Assembly: GCA_017415765.1 (NCBI GenBank)
Contig: JAFQED010000028.1
Coordinates: forward strand, 24,033 to 88,032
Source of the DNA: Desulfovibrio sp.
GTDB lineage: Bacteria; Desulfobacterota; Desulfovibrionia; Desulfovibrionales; Desulfovibrionaceae
DNA: 64,000 nt
Reading direction: 5' to 3'
Part shown: positions 1 to 9,228 of the stretch, in pieces
Position numbering within the stretch: the first letter of the stretch is position 1
Layout of the letters: every line of letters begins with the position of its first letter
Translations under genes and position numbers: made by a program
The notes under the pieces: generated by a model
What the model saw: only the letters and a program-made list of their open reading frames with translations
What the model was told of the DNA's origin: nothing
Databases searched by the model: none

Positions 1-86
1 AGCAATGTCAAGCAAAATAGTTCAAGCAAAACTTCAACTATAGAGTATTAATAAGTAATTTCACCTAGTTACAGGGAAGCCCCCGC

Positions 87-653
87 ATGGAACTTGTCCT
101 TGAAAACACTGCCTATACCATAGACCAACTCCTTGCCCTGACAGAACCGCAAATCGCGCTGGCAGGACGCTCCAATGTTGGCAAGTCTTCTCTTATCAAT
201 GCCCTGGCCGGGCGCAAAAAGCTTGCCAAGGTCAGCGCAACACCCGGTAAGACCCGCTCTGTCAATTTTTATCGGGTCGTCCCAATCGGATTTTATCTGG
301 TTGACTTGCCAGGCTACGGCTATGCACGGGCCAGCCATGAAGAGCGCCGTAAATGGGCCAGTCTTCTGGAGCACTACCTCACTAAAAGCCAAAGCCTCAA
401 GGCTCTTGCATTGCTTTTGGATTGTCGTCTTACTCCACAGAAACTTGACCTGGAACTTGCAACTTTCGCCGCATCCTGCAGTCTTCCTGTCCTGCCTGTG
501 CTGACTAAAGCAGACAAATGCAGCCAGCGAGAACGGGCCACACGACAAAAAGAATGGCAGAATATCCTCGGGACACGGCCGATGCTGACATCCTCGTCGA
601 GTCGCTTGGGCATGGACGAGCTGTGGCAAAGTCTACAGACTGCTGCTTGTTGA
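87..653 (+). CDS. engB: Ribosome-biogenesis GTPase EngB (YsxC/YihA)
   Basis: A 188-residue GTPase of the TrmE-Era-EngA-EngB family. In other bacteria this protein is needed for late assembly of the 50S ribosomal subunit in the cytoplasm. The P-loop GRSNVGKS lies at residues 27-34, the G3 motif DLPGYG at 73-78 and the G4 motif TKAD at 140-143. Length is normal for the family. The ATG follows an AGGGAAG ribosome binding site. The gene stands alone and converges on the cytochrome c gene; a 12-bp-stem terminator separates them. Confidence 0.96.
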   Translation: MELVLENTAYTIDQLLALTEPQIALAGRSNVGKSSLINALAGRKKLAKVSATPGKTRSVNFYRVVPIGFYLVDLPGYGYARASHEERRKWASLLEHYLTKSQSLKALALLLDCRLTPQKLDLELATFAASCSLPVLPVLTKADKCSQRERATRQKEWQNILGTRPMLTSSSSRLGMDELWQSLQTAAC

Positions 654-677
654 TAAGGGAACTGTGCTACTTGGTAT

Positions 678-711
678 TGGAGGGCAGCCTCAGCAATAGG
701 GCTGCCCTCCA
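678..711. terminator. Bidirectional terminator hairpin between convergent genes
   Basis: Perfect 12-bp inverted repeat (arms 678-689 and 700-711) with a 10-base loop, in the 69-bp gap between the convergent engB and cytochrome c stop codons. No long T-run follows on either side, so bidirectional termination is inferred from position and stem strength. Confidence 0.7.
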
Positions 712-722
712 TTGGTATCAGG

Positions 723-1043
723 TTACTTCAGGCCGTTGAGATAGATGGCGATATGCTTGAGCTGTTCGTCACTCAGGGGCGCGAGGGCTGCCTGCATTCG
801 GCGAACCTTTTCAAAGAGAGGATCATCCATTTCCTTGAAGCTCTGCATACGATCCTCCAGATAGTCGGTGGGCTTACCGGCAAGCTTCTCGGCTTTGATA
901 CCGTGGCAGGTAACACAACGCAGCTCGTAGAGATTCTTGCCCTCAGCGGCCCTATCCTCCTGTGCGGCAACACTCTGCACCGCAACAAAGAGGAACATGC
1001 CAAGGCTGAACAAAAAAATTTGTCGGCAGATAGGATGGAACAT
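723..1043 (-). CDS. Small monoheme c-type cytochrome, exported
   Basis: 106-residue protein with an N-terminal signal peptide (hydrophobic core about residues 9-23, likely cleaved after VAA near residue 27) and one heme-binding CVTCH motif near residues 44-48. A methionine around 67-83 could be the distal heme ligand, as in cytochrome c553-like electron carriers. It should act in the periplasm. The start chosen is the ATG at 1043 because AGGAG lies just upstream; an in-frame extension to 1229 runs through a strong hairpin and has no signal peptide. It is separated from mobA by 337 bp, so it is probably a separate transcription unit. Confidence 0.85.
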   Translation of the reverse strand: MFHPICRQIFLFSLGMFLFVAVQSVAAQEDRAAEGKNLYELRCVTCHGIKAEKLAGKPTDYLEDRMQSFKEMDDPLFEKVRRMQAALAPLSDEQLKHIAIYLNGLK

Positions 1044-1163
1044 ATTTTCTCCTGCAAACGACCATACCTGTATCGGAAGTCGTCCAATAATTTTACATGT
1101 GGATATTTCTTGTACAGACCGGTGAATGCGGATCAGAATGAGGCCGTCCGCTCTCGCATCCAC

Positions 1164-1198
1164 CAGAGCTACTGCCATTTCCAAAGGCAGTAGCTCTG
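1164..1198. repeat. 13-bp perfect hairpin in the 1044-1380 intergenic stretch
   Basis: Arms 1164-1176 and 1186-1198 are exact inverted complements around a 9-base loop. It is the only clear structure in the 337-bp gap between the mobA stop and the cytochrome start. It has no T-run on either strand. It could be an RNA-stabilising 3' end of the dxs-mobA transcript or a regulatory site upstream of the cytochrome. Weak open frames through this gap do not look like proteins. Confidence 0.6.
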
Positions 1199-1380
1199 CC
1201 CGTTTTCCGAGGGGTTTTCTCCAGTCCATACAATAAGCTCATGGCTTTTGAACCGCACGATAGCTGGTCTGCCATAAACTTGGGGCAGGAGTTGCAAAGT
1301 ACGCGCCAAGGTAAAAACACGGGGGAAGGTGCAGCGGGGAGGATGGAGAATAAGAATGCAGCAATACTCACAGGCCGCAA

Positions 1381-2028
1381 TCAGCGACAGGAGGCCAGCA
1401 AGCTTTTCACAGTGTACAGATCCTCAGGTGTATTCAGGTTCAGAAAGGAACGGGAATCTGCACTCGTGTAAAAAATCAGGTTTTGATGCCGAGCTGGTAT
1501 GATATCGCGGACAGCACGCTGCCCTTCCTGCAGGGCCTTTGCAAAAAAAGGAAGGGCCGTTACGTCATATATGCCCACCAAGGCTTCCATGCGACCACTT
1601 TCGGCTGCTGCATATGCCGTCAGGAGGGTTTGCGGTGGGGCTGTCGCATGGGTCAGAAAAAGCCTTTGCAGGGTTATTTCGTCCAAAAATGGCAAATCAC
1701 ACGGCAAAACGAGAATATCCCGAAAGCCCTGCCCTGCCGCTCGGGTCAGAGCTGTGTAGATACCTCCGGCCGGGCCGCAGTCAGGCATGAGATCAACAAG
1801 AACATCTGCCTCGCAATCGCGCTGCCGGGCTGATCGGCAGCTTGTCCAACAGTGGGGGACAAAATGCAGCGCAAGCTGACGGGTACGCTCCAGCAGACTA
1901 TGGCCGTCCTGTGCAGGAAGGCGTAGCCGGGCCTTGTCCTGTCCCAGCCGTGATGAAAGTCCTCCCGCAAGGACAACTGCTGCGGTCTGTGGATATGGCA
2001 CAGTACCTGCGGTTGGGACATGCCTCAT
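1381..2028 (-). CDS. mobA: Molybdenum cofactor guanylyltransferase MobA
   Basis: 215-residue nucleotidyltransferase predicted to attach GMP to molybdopterin, giving the guanine dinucleotide cofactor of formate dehydrogenases and related Mo/W enzymes. The family signature AVVLAGGLSSRLGQDK spans residues 17-32, and the metal-binding LPCDLPF is at 108-114. The start is the ATG at 2028, which overlaps the dxs stop codon as ATGA, indicating translational coupling; a longer in-frame start would lie inside dxs. It is the last gene of the ispG-mobA operon. Sulfate reducers depend heavily on bis-MGD formate dehydrogenases, but the link with isoprenoid genes looks like operon packing rather than a shared pathway. 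Confidence 0.9.
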   Translation of the reverse strand: MRHVPTAGTVPYPQTAAVVLAGGLSSRLGQDKARLRLPAQDGHSLLERTRQLALHFVPHCWTSCRSARQRDCEADVLVDLMPDCGPAGGIYTALTRAAGQGFRDILVLPCDLPFLDEITLQRLFLTHATAPPQTLLTAYAAAESGRMEALVGIYDVTALPFFAKALQEGQRAVRDIIPARHQNLIFYTSADSRSFLNLNTPEDLYTVKSLLASCR

Positions 2029-3923
2029 TTCTGCATCAGTTCCAGGGCGGCACTGACAATGCCCTGGCTGCGCAGACCAAGCTGCTCCCGCAGTTGCCAC
2101 TGCTTGCCATGTTCCACAAAGACATCAGGGATACCAAGTCGCTTTATCCTTTGCCCCCGTAGCAGATCGGCATCACACCATGCCTCCAGCACTGCCGAGG
2201 CGAAGCCTCCGGCAAGGGAGCCTTCCTCCACAAAGAGAATACGGTCAAAGTCCTGTGCCAGTCGGGCCAGTTGCTGCCGGGGCAAGGGTTTGAGCCAGAT
2301 GGGGTCAAACACCAGAGGAGTGAAACCAAGCTCCTGTCTGAGAGTCTGTGCCGCCTCCATAGCTGGCCAGACACGGCTGCCAACGGCAATGATGGCCAGC
2401 TTTTCACCCTGGAGCAGGATCTCCCCTTGCTCCGGGGACAGATGGCGCATGGGCTCCTTGAGGGAAGCTCCTATCCCAAGCCCACGCGGGTAACGCACAG
2501 CCACCGGCCCATCGGCAGCAAAGGCTGTCTTGAGACAGTGTCGCAGCATGCTTTCATCACGCGGCGCAAGCAACTGAATATGGGGGATGTGACGTAAATA
2601 GGCGATGTCAAAAACACCATGATGGGTGGCCCCGTCCTCGCCCACCAGTCCGGCCCTGTCGATACAAAAGGTTACCGGCAGCTTTTGCAGACAGACATCA
2701 TGCACCACCTGATCATAGCCGCGTTGCAGGAACGTAGAGTATATCGCCAGGGCCGGGCGGTAGCCCTGTATAGCAAGCCCTGCGGCAAAGGTAACAGCGT
2801 GCTGTTCACAAATGCCGGTATCCACAAAACGTTCAGGAAAACGTTCCCGAAAAAGATTCGTACCTGTCCCTTCAGGCATGGCTGCTGTGATGGCTACAAT
2901 GCGTTTGTCCTCAGCCGCCAGTTCCAGCAAGGTGTTACCAAAAACCTGGGTGTATGTAGGCGTATCGGTATTGGAGGGAACAGGCAAACCGGTTTCCGGG
3001 GTAAACAGGCCTACACCATGAAATTCCGTAGGATTTTTTTCTGCCGGTTCGTAGCCCTTACCCTTGCGCGTTCGGACATGCAGCAGCACCGGGCCATCCT
3101 CAATGGCTGCGGCCATCTGTAAATGACGGCGCAAGGCCGGGATGTCATGTCCGTCCACCGGGCCGATATAGGCAAAGCGGAATGCCTCAAAAAGCATACC
3201 TGGCGTAAAGAAGGACTTGAAGCTCCATTCACCGCGCATGGCATATAATGCCAGTTTTTGCCCGATACGAGGAATAGAACGCAAAAAATTGAGCACCTCT
3301 CGCCGGGTTTGCCGCACCCAGCGGCGTGACAGGGTACGGCTCAGAAACAGCGAAAGCGCGCCAACATTGGGAGAGATGGACATTTCATTGTCATTCAATA
3401 CCACAATGAGGCGGCGGCCCATATGTCCGGCCAAGTTCAGGCCTTCAAAGGCTTCCCCGGCAGTAAGCGAACCATCCCCGATAACGGCTATGACATGGTG
3501 TTTCAAGCCCGAAAGGTCACGAGCCAGAGCCATACCAAGAGAGGCCGAAATTGAGGTGGAGGAATGTCCTACTCCAAAATGGTCATACGGGCTTTCCGTA
3601 ATGCGCGGGAAGCCGGAAATGCCCCCCATCGTGCGCAGGGTTTCAAACTCACGCGCACGACCAGTCAAGATTTTATAGGCATAAGCCTGATGCCCCACAT
3701 CCCAGACAAGTTTGTCTCTGGAGAGATCAAAGCAGGAAAGCAAGGCAATGGTCAAATCCACCACACCAAGTGAAGGGGCAAGATGCCCTCCTGTGCGTGA
3801 AACGACATCGATGATGCGCTCTCGCACCTCGGTGGCCAACGTGGCCAGCTGGGGTTCAGTCAAACGGCCCAGTTGGGTCGGATCCATAATACTGTCGAGG
3901 GTAATGGGGGTATGCTGCGCCAT
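2025..3923 (-). CDS. dxs: 1-deoxy-D-xylulose-5-phosphate synthase
   Basis: 632-residue thiamine-diphosphate enzyme that condenses pyruvate and glyceraldehyde 3-phosphate in the first step of the MEP isoprenoid pathway. The ThDP/Mg motif begins GDGSLTAGEAFEGLN at about residues 149-163, and the transketolase pyrimidine-domain motif CEQHAVTFAAGLA lies in the C-terminal half. Full family length. It starts 1 bp after the ispA stop codon and ends in an ATGA overlap with mobA. ispA and ispG of the same pathway share the operon. Confidence 0.97.
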   Translation of the reverse strand: MAQHTPITLDSIMDPTQLGRLTEPQLATLATEVRERIIDVVSRTGGHLAPSLGVVDLTIALLSCFDLSRDKLVWDVGHQAYAYKILTGRAREFETLRTMGGISGFPRITESPYDHFGVGHSSTSISASLGMALARDLSGLKHHVIAVIGDGSLTAGEAFEGLNLAGHMGRRLIVVLNDNEMSISPNVGALSLFLSRTLSRRWVRQTRREVLNFLRSIPRIGQKLALYAMRGEWSFKSFFTPGMLFEAFRFAYIGPVDGHDIPALRRHLQMAAAIEDGPVLLHVRTRKGKGYEPAEKNPTEFHGVGLFTPETGLPVPSNTDTPTYTQVFGNTLLELAAEDKRIVAITAAMPEGTGTNLFRERFPERFVDTGICEQHAVTFAAGLAIQGYRPALAIYSTFLQRGYDQVVHDVCLQKLPVTFCIDRAGLVGEDGATHHGVFDIAYLRHIPHIQLLAPRDESMLRHCLKTAFAADGPVAVRYPRGLGIGASLKEPMRHLSPEQGEILLQGEKLAIIAVGSRVWPAMEAAQTLRQELGFTPLVFDPIWLKPLPRQQLARLAQDFDRILFVEEGSLAGGFASAVLEAWCDADLLRGQRIKRLGIPDVFVEHGKQWQLREQLGLRSQGIVSAALELMQK

Positions 3924-3924
3924 A

Positions 3925-4818
3925 TCAGGCCGTCCTCATAACCGTGTAATCGGCAAGAGCACACAGGAAATCTGCCTCTTCACCAACAAGGCCTGACAGG
4001 GCTTTCCGGGCTTCAGCGGCCTTGCCCATGGCCATCTCTCGGCTTTTTTCAAGACCCAACAGGGATGGATAGGTATTTTTGCCCTGCTCGGCATCGCTGC
4101 CAGCTGGCTTGCCCAGTGTTGCCGTATCCGCCACAAGATCAAGGATATCATCGGCAATCTGAAAGGCTGCGCCTAACGCCGTACCATAGGCTGCCACAGC
4201 TGTTTCCACATTCTGGTCAGCTCCGGCCAGGATTGCCCCGCAGTGACAGGATGCCCGTAGGAGTGCTCCGGTCTTCATGGCATGCATGGTCTGTAACTCT
4301 TGCAGGGAAATGCTCTCTTTGCCGGTATAAAGCATATCCCATTGTTGCCCACCAACCATGCCGGCAGAACCAGCCGCATGAGCAAGCTCTTTCATGGCCG
4401 CCAAAAGGCGTACAGGCTCAACTCCTGTTTGTGCCAGGATCCAGAAAGCGTCTGTAAGAAGTCCATCCCCGGCCAAGATGGCGGTAGCCTCGTCAAAAGC
4501 TTTATGGTTGGAGGGCTTGCCCCGTCGCAGGTCGTCATCGTCCATGGAGGGCAGGTCATCATGGATGAGTGAATAGGTATGGATCATCTCGATGGCGGCA
4601 GCAAAAGGCAGGGCCTTATGCACGTCCAGGCCACAAAGGGCGGCTGTAGTCAGGCAAAGTACAGGGCGCAGCCGCTTGCCACCGGCCTGCAGGCTGTAAA
4701 GCATGGACTCTCGCAATCGCGGCGGCAACGGGCGTCCGTCAAGGCAGGTGGACAAAAAATCTTCCGTCATCCTCCCCCGCTGTGCGAGGCGTTCTTTCAT
4801 GGCGGTTACGCTCATCAT
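3925..4818 (-). CDS. ispA: Polyprenyl (farnesyl/geranylgeranyl) diphosphate synthase
   Basis: 297-residue trans-prenyltransferase that elongates dimethylallyl diphosphate with isopentenyl diphosphate, supplying quinone, undecaprenyl and heme side-chain precursors. The first Asp-rich motif HDDLPSMDDDD starts at residue 86 and the second, DDILD, is at 223-227; GGKRLRP at 46-52 binds diphosphate. The start overlaps the xseB stop as ATGA. A second ATG at 4815 is in frame, so the first residue may differ by one. Chain-length specificity cannot be read with certainty. Confidence 0.94.
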   Translation of the reverse strand: MMSVTAMKERLAQRGRMTEDFLSTCLDGRPLPPRLRESMLYSLQAGGKRLRPVLCLTTAALCGLDVHKALPFAAAIEMIHTYSLIHDDLPSMDDDDLRRGKPSNHKAFDEATAILAGDGLLTDAFWILAQTGVEPVRLLAAMKELAHAAGSAGMVGGQQWDMLYTGKESISLQELQTMHAMKTGALLRASCHCGAILAGADQNVETAVAAYGTALGAAFQIADDILDLVADTATLGKPAGSDAEQGKNTYPSLLGLEKSREMAMGKAAEARKALSGLVGEEADFLCALADYTVMRTA

Positions 4819-5060
4819 GCTTCCTGCTCCTCCCCGGTGACGGTCTCAAGCTGAAAGGGGCTTTCCTGTCCGTCTTGCCAAAGGCTCAATTCATGACGAG
4901 CCTTGTCCAGTTGCTGGCGGCAAAGGCGGGAACACTCCGCTCCCTCCTTATAGAGAGCCATCCCCTCCTCCAGAGGGACATCGCCAGCCTCCAGTGCCCT
5001 GACAATTTCCTCGAGCCGAGCCATTTTTTTCTCAAAAAGATTTTTTTGGGCTGTGCTCAT
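4815..5060 (-). CDS. xseB: Exodeoxyribonuclease VII small subunit
   Basis: 81-residue helical protein with the XseB core (FEKKMARLEEIVRALEAGDV followed by LEEGMALYKEG). It binds the large subunit XseA to form the processive single-strand exonuclease of DNA repair. Its start overlaps the stop codon of the upstream M23 peptidase... in the coupled order M23 peptidase, xseB, ispA: both junctions are 4-bp ATGA overlaps. xseA lies one gene upstream, so the two subunits are separated by the peptidase gene. Confidence 0.93.
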   Translation of the reverse strand: MSTAQKNLFEKKMARLEEIVRALEAGDVPLEEGMALYKEGAECSRLCRQQLDKARHELSLWQDGQESPFQLETVTGEEQEA

Positions 5061-6040
5061 GGCTTTACCCCATTTGGGACCACGCGCGCAGTGTGTCCCA
5101 GTGCTTCATCAGATGTGTGTATGTATCGTTCAGACAGCAAAGGTAACGGATCTACCGTATGCCCCTGTACAAAGAGTGAAAGGTGCAAATGCGGGCCTGT
5201 AACACGCCCGGTAGCCCCTACACGGCCGATGACCTGCCCACGCCTGACCTGCTGCCCAGGAGTGACCACTATCTCTGAAAGATGGATATAGGCTGTGAAC
5301 ACACCTTCCCCATGTGACAGATACACCGAATTGCCCGCAAAATACAAATTGTCGCACAGCACCGCCTGACCATCGGCACAGGCTTGCACGGGTGTGCCTT
5401 CCGCTCCCCGCAGGTCAAGCCCCCGGTGCAGACCACGCGGCTTGCCATTGAAAACCCGCTGCAGCCCGAACTGGCTGGAAACCGCACCCGGCACAGGACG
5501 GGCCAAGGGGAGTGTCCACTGGCGTCCTGCCGTTATGCTGGCAAGGGCCTGGCGTACCTTTTCTCTGTCATTTTTGATGCGTTCCTGAACTGCGGCAGGC
5601 GGCTCCACATATTTGCGATCCACCTTCAGAGATTGCACTGGACGCTGCTTGTCTTTCACATGTACGAGCCTGTCAACACGCAGAAGCCCCTGCCCTTGGT
5701 GTCCTGCGGGAACAGTGGTCAGCGCAAGTTGTTCCTGCTTTTTCTTATGTTGCAGAGGGACAGGCAAAAGGATACTGGCTTGCCAGCTTCCGTCAGCCAG
5801 TTGTATGGCTTTGGCGGGATACTTTTTGCCTAACCAGTGAAAGAGAAAAACGTCCACAGCTATCCTGCTGTTGCCCGTGGCAAGCACTGCCTCACCTCGC
5901 ACAGCCACGGTGGGTACGTCCAACCCCAAGGGAGAAACAGAAGACACAACCTTCTCTGCAGACAGTGCTATACATGTATGCGTCAGGGCCAGACAACAAA
6001 GCAGACCCAACATCCTGAAATAAACGCGTATCCTCTGCAT
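5057..6040 (-). CDS. Exported M23 (LytM-type) metallopeptidase
   Basis: 327 residues with a signal peptide (about 1-28). A C-terminal M23 domain carries the zinc ligands H205 and D209 (GLHRGLDL), H253 (YIHLS) and H284/H286 (GPHLHLSL), so it should be an active peptidoglycan endopeptidase in the periplasm rather than an EnvC-like inactive regulator. The N-terminal 150 residues form an immunoglobulin-like or spacer region with no motif I recognise. It sits between xseA and xseB with 17-bp and overlapping junctions, so it is co-transcribed with DNA-repair and isoprenoid genes. Confidence 0.9.
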   Translation of the reverse strand: MQRIRVYFRMLGLLCCLALTHTCIALSAEKVVSSVSPLGLDVPTVAVRGEAVLATGNSRIAVDVFLFHWLGKKYPAKAIQLADGSWQASILLPVPLQHKKKQEQLALTTVPAGHQGQGLLRVDRLVHVKDKQRPVQSLKVDRKYVEPPAAVQERIKNDREKVRQALASITAGRQWTLPLARPVPGAVSSQFGLQRVFNGKPRGLHRGLDLRGAEGTPVQACADGQAVLCDNLYFAGNSVYLSHGEGVFTAYIHLSEIVVTPGQQVRRGQVIGRVGATGRVTGPHLHLSLFVQGHTVDPLPLLSERYIHTSDEALGHTARVVPNGVKP

Positions 6041-6057
6041 GGCTATCCTTGTGGGCT

Positions 6058-7452
6058 TTACGAGCGCACCGACACGACTTCAACGGCCATCTCTCCATCC
6101 GCAAGCCGCACTCCCAGACGCTCACCGGGTCTCGTCTGCGTGACCGAGCGCAGCAAAAGGCCGTCCTCCGCCCGCAACAGGGCATAGCCACGCTGGAGTG
6201 GGGCCAATGGGTCACAGGCAGTCAAGCGCAAAGTCCTGGTTTGCAGAGCATGTTCCTGTTGCGTCAGCAGACAGTGAGCGGCAGCTCCAAGTCTGCTCTG
6301 CAAGAGATCCAGCCGCCCTTGGCGTATGCTCAACCGGGCATGACTCCAAGCTGCAAGTCGGGCCTGCTCAAGCAAGGTCAGGTCATGCTGCTTTCGGGCC
6401 AAAAAATCACGTCCTGCGGCTCGTAATGCTTTTTCAAGCATGGTACATTTTTCTGCAAGACGGATCTGATGGGCCACAGGTGATGCCCGATACAGACGGG
6501 CCTGAAGTTCCCGCAGGCTTTGCTCTGCCCTCTCCAACCGTGCCAGCATGGTACGCTGCAAGGCCTGTTCTGCCTCATCCACCCGTTGACGCAATTCTTC
6601 CCGCGTAGGCCAGAGCAAAAGAGCTGCATGGCTGGGCGTGGCAGCACGCATATCGGCTGTCATGTCAGCAAGGGTCACATCTACTTCGTGCCCCACTCCA
6701 ACCAGTACCGGCAAGGCTGACTGAAAAACAGCGGTTGCCAAGGCAGTCTCGTTAAAAGCCCAAAGGTCTTCCAAAGAACCGCCGCCACGTATCAACACCA
6801 CGACCTGCGCCCAGCCCTGACTGTTGGCACATTCAAGTGCCTTTACGATTGCTGGTGCAGCCTCTTCCCCTTGTACCGGAACGGGAAAAAGCCGTATCTG
6901 CGCCGGGCAGCCCCTGTCTTGTGCCACCCGGACAAAATCATGCACAGCGGCCCCACCGGGCGAGGTAATAAGGGCAACCCGTTGCGGATTCCACGGCAAA
7001 AGGCGTTTCCTTGCCAGCGCAAAATACCCCAAGGCAGCCAATTGCCGCTTGCGCTCTTCAAAAGCCTGTGCCAGTAAGCCTTCACCAGCGGGTTGCACCA
7101 TTTCGACCACAAGCTGGTACTGCCCCCGGGCCGGATACACACTGATGCGGCCAGCGCACAGCAAGTCCAGCCCATTGCGCATCAGACTGAGAGGAGACGG
7201 GCGCGGCGGTTCAAAAACCTCGCCCGTCAGCGGGTCAAAGGACTGCTCCTGTGCGGCCTGCCCTTGCTGCCCACGAAACCATACGCATTGCAGCTGGGCA
7301 TCGCTGTCCTTAAGGCTGAAATAAACATGTCCGGATGCCGGGCGGGACAGATTGCTCACCTCGCCGCGCACCCAGACAAAAGGGAAGCGTCCTTCCAGCT
7401 GCTTTCGCAACTGCTCCGTTAGGGCGCGAACTGTAAGGACGGTCCCCTGCAT
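6058..7452 (-). CDS. xseA: Exodeoxyribonuclease VII large subunit
   Basis: 464-residue catalytic subunit of the single-strand DNA exonuclease XseAB. It has an N-terminal OB fold (FVWVRGEVSNLSRPASGHVYF), a nuclease core (RVALITSPGGAAVHDF, then VVLIRGGGSLEDLWAFNE and GVGHEVDVTLADM), a long helical region and a short C-terminal domain. Normal length. It begins 12 bp after proS. Confidence 0.96.
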   Translation of the reverse strand: MQGTVLTVRALTEQLRKQLEGRFPFVWVRGEVSNLSRPASGHVYFSLKDSDAQLQCVWFRGQQGQAAQEQSFDPLTGEVFEPPRPSPLSLMRNGLDLLCAGRISVYPARGQYQLVVEMVQPAGEGLLAQAFEERKRQLAALGYFALARKRLLPWNPQRVALITSPGGAAVHDFVRVAQDRGCPAQIRLFPVPVQGEEAAPAIVKALECANSQGWAQVVVLIRGGGSLEDLWAFNETALATAVFQSALPVLVGVGHEVDVTLADMTADMRAATPSHAALLLWPTREELRQRVDEAEQALQRTMLARLERAEQSLRELQARLYRASPVAHQIRLAEKCTMLEKALRAAGRDFLARKQHDLTLLEQARLAAWSHARLSIRQGRLDLLQSRLGAAAHCLLTQQEHALQTRTLRLTACDPLAPLQRGYALLRAEDGLLLRSVTQTRPGERLGVRLADGEMAVEVVSVRS

Positions 7453-7464
7453 AGCGCAACTCTC

Positions 7465-9192
7465 TCAGGAGCGTTCTTCCCAGCCCTGCCGTACTTCTGC
7501 CGCCCACTGGGCAAAAGCAGCGGCAAAACCGTCCAGCGGCAGCTCACCCTTCATCCCGGTACGCCGATCCTTACATTCCACGATACCGCGAGCCAGGCTC
7601 TTACCCCCCAGCACCAGCTGCATGGGGATACCCAAAAGGTCGGCATCCTTAAACTTGACGCCCGGCCGTTCCTCCCGGTCATCATACAGGACATCCATGC
7701 CCTGGGAGCGTAATTCCTGGTAAAGAGCGTCTGCCTGGGCCGAGACTGTGGCATCCCGCGCATCCAGATTGAGCAGGATGCAATCAAATGGTGACAGCGG
7801 AGGGGGGAAGACGATACCATTTTCGTCGTGGTTCTGCTCAATAGCCGATGCCATCACGCGGGAAACCCCGATACCATAGCAGCCCATGATCATCAGTGTT
7901 TCCTTGCCTTGCTCATCAAGGAAGGCCGCACGCATGGCTTCACTGTACTTAAGGCCCAACATGAAGATGTGCCCAACCTCGATGCCACGGGTAAGGCTGA
8001 CCGAACCACCACAACGGGGACAGGCATCGGCAGGTGTGATTGTTCGCAGGTCTGCCCAGGCGGTAATGGCAACATCCCGCCGCAAGTCCACATGCAGCAC
8101 ATGTGCATCAGCGGCATTGGCTCCGGCCACATAGTCCGTACCTCCTTGCAGCTCATGGTCTGCATAGACAGGTATGCCAAGGCCCACCGGCCCGGCAAAA
8201 CCCACAGGGGCTTTGGTCAGTTCCTGTACAGTGGCGGCATCTGCCAGCTCTACAGCCTGAGCTTTGAGCAGATTCTTGAGCTTGATGTCATTGACTTCCC
8301 GGTCGCCACGCACCAGCACTGCTACGACATTACCATCCACCCGGAAGAGCATGGTTTTGATCAGCCGATCTGCCCCAATGCCCAAAAAAGCCGTGACCTC
8401 TTCCACCGTATGTGCGCCGGGGGTGGCAACCTGCTCTACCGCTGGACAAGTCTCAGAACAAGCTGCCCCACGCCATGCCACTTCAGCCCGCTCCACATTG
8501 GCAGCAAAGTCACAGTTGTGGCAAAAGGCAATGGTGTCCTCTCCCGTATCGGCCAGCACCATAAATTCATGCGAAAAATTACCGCCAATGGAGCCAGTGT
8601 CTGCTTCCACAGGACGGAAGCGTAAGCCCAATCGCTTGAAGACGCGACAATAGGCATCGTACATCAGCTTGTAGCTGGTTTCTGCACCTGTCGTATCCGC
8701 ATCAAAGGAGTAGGCATCCTTCATCACGAACTCGCGACCGCGCATCAGCCCAAAACGTGGACGGATTTCATCACGGAACTTGGTCTGGATCTGATACAGG
8801 CGTACAGGCAACTGGCGATACGAGCGTACCTCGCCGCGCACGAGATCCGTAATGACTTCCTCATGAGTGGGACCAAGGCAGTACTCGCGCGCATGCCTGT
8901 CAACAAAACGTAACAATTCTTTACCATAATGCTCCCAGCGACCGGTCTCCTTCCAAAGGTCAGCAGGCTGCACCATGGGCATAAGCAACTCCTGAAAACC
9001 AGCAGCGTTCATCTCCTCCCGTACGATGCGTGAAACCTTTTCCAGAACCTTGAGTCCCAGCGGCAGGTAGATATAAAGACCAGAGGTCAGACGGCGCACC
9101 ATACCGGAGCGCAGCAGCAACTTGTGGCTTACAACTTCGGCATCAGCCGGGCTTTCCTTGAGTGTGGGGATATAAGAGGCAGTGAAGCGCAT
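7465..9192 (-). CDS. proS: Prolyl-tRNA synthetase (bacterial type)
   Basis: 575-residue class II aminoacyl-tRNA synthetase. Motif 2 ([19 protein letters not shown]) and motif 3 ([12 protein letters not shown]) are intact, and the insertion between them, about residues 220-390, corresponds to the bacterial editing domain that clears Ala-tRNA(Pro). A C-terminal anticodon-binding domain follows. The start at 9192 ([13 protein letters not shown]) follows GGAAGGA and matches the usual N-terminus; an ATG at 9225 has no ribosome binding site. It lies 36 bp after ispG. Confidence 0.96.
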   Translation of the reverse strand: MRFTASYIPTLKESPADAEVVSHKLLLRSGMVRRLTSGLYIYLPLGLKVLEKVSRIVREEMNAAGFQELLMPMVQPADLWKETGRWEHYGKELLRFVDRHAREYCLGPTHEEVITDLVRGEVRSYRQLPVRLYQIQTKFRDEIRPRFGLMRGREFVMKDAYSFDADTTGAETSYKLMYDAYCRVFKRLGLRFRPVEADTGSIGGNFSHEFMVLADTGEDTIAFCHNCDFAANVERAEVAWRGAACSETCPAVEQVATPGAHTVEEVTAFLGIGADRLIKTMLFRVDGNVVAVLVRGDREVNDIKLKNLLKAQAVELADAATVQELTKAPVGFAGPVGLGIPVYADHELQGGTDYVAGANAADAHVLHVDLRRDVAITAWADLRTITPADACPRCGGSVSLTRGIEVGHIFMLGLKYSEAMRAAFLDEQGKETLMIMGCYGIGVSRVMASAIEQNHDENGIVFPPPLSPFDCILLNLDARDATVSAQADALYQELRSQGMDVLYDDREERPGVKFKDADLLGIPMQLVLGGKSLARGIVECKDRRTGMKGELPLDGFAAAFAQWAAEVRQGWEERS

Positions 9193-9228
9193 GAAAAATT
9201 CCTTCCTGACTGTTTTGCCCGACATCTG

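Noticed and set aside
1093-1380. Open frame of 95 codons with a hydrophobic start just after mobA
   Set aside because: It needs a TTG or GTG start without a ribosome binding site, has no family features, and runs through the 13-bp hairpin. It looks like chance.
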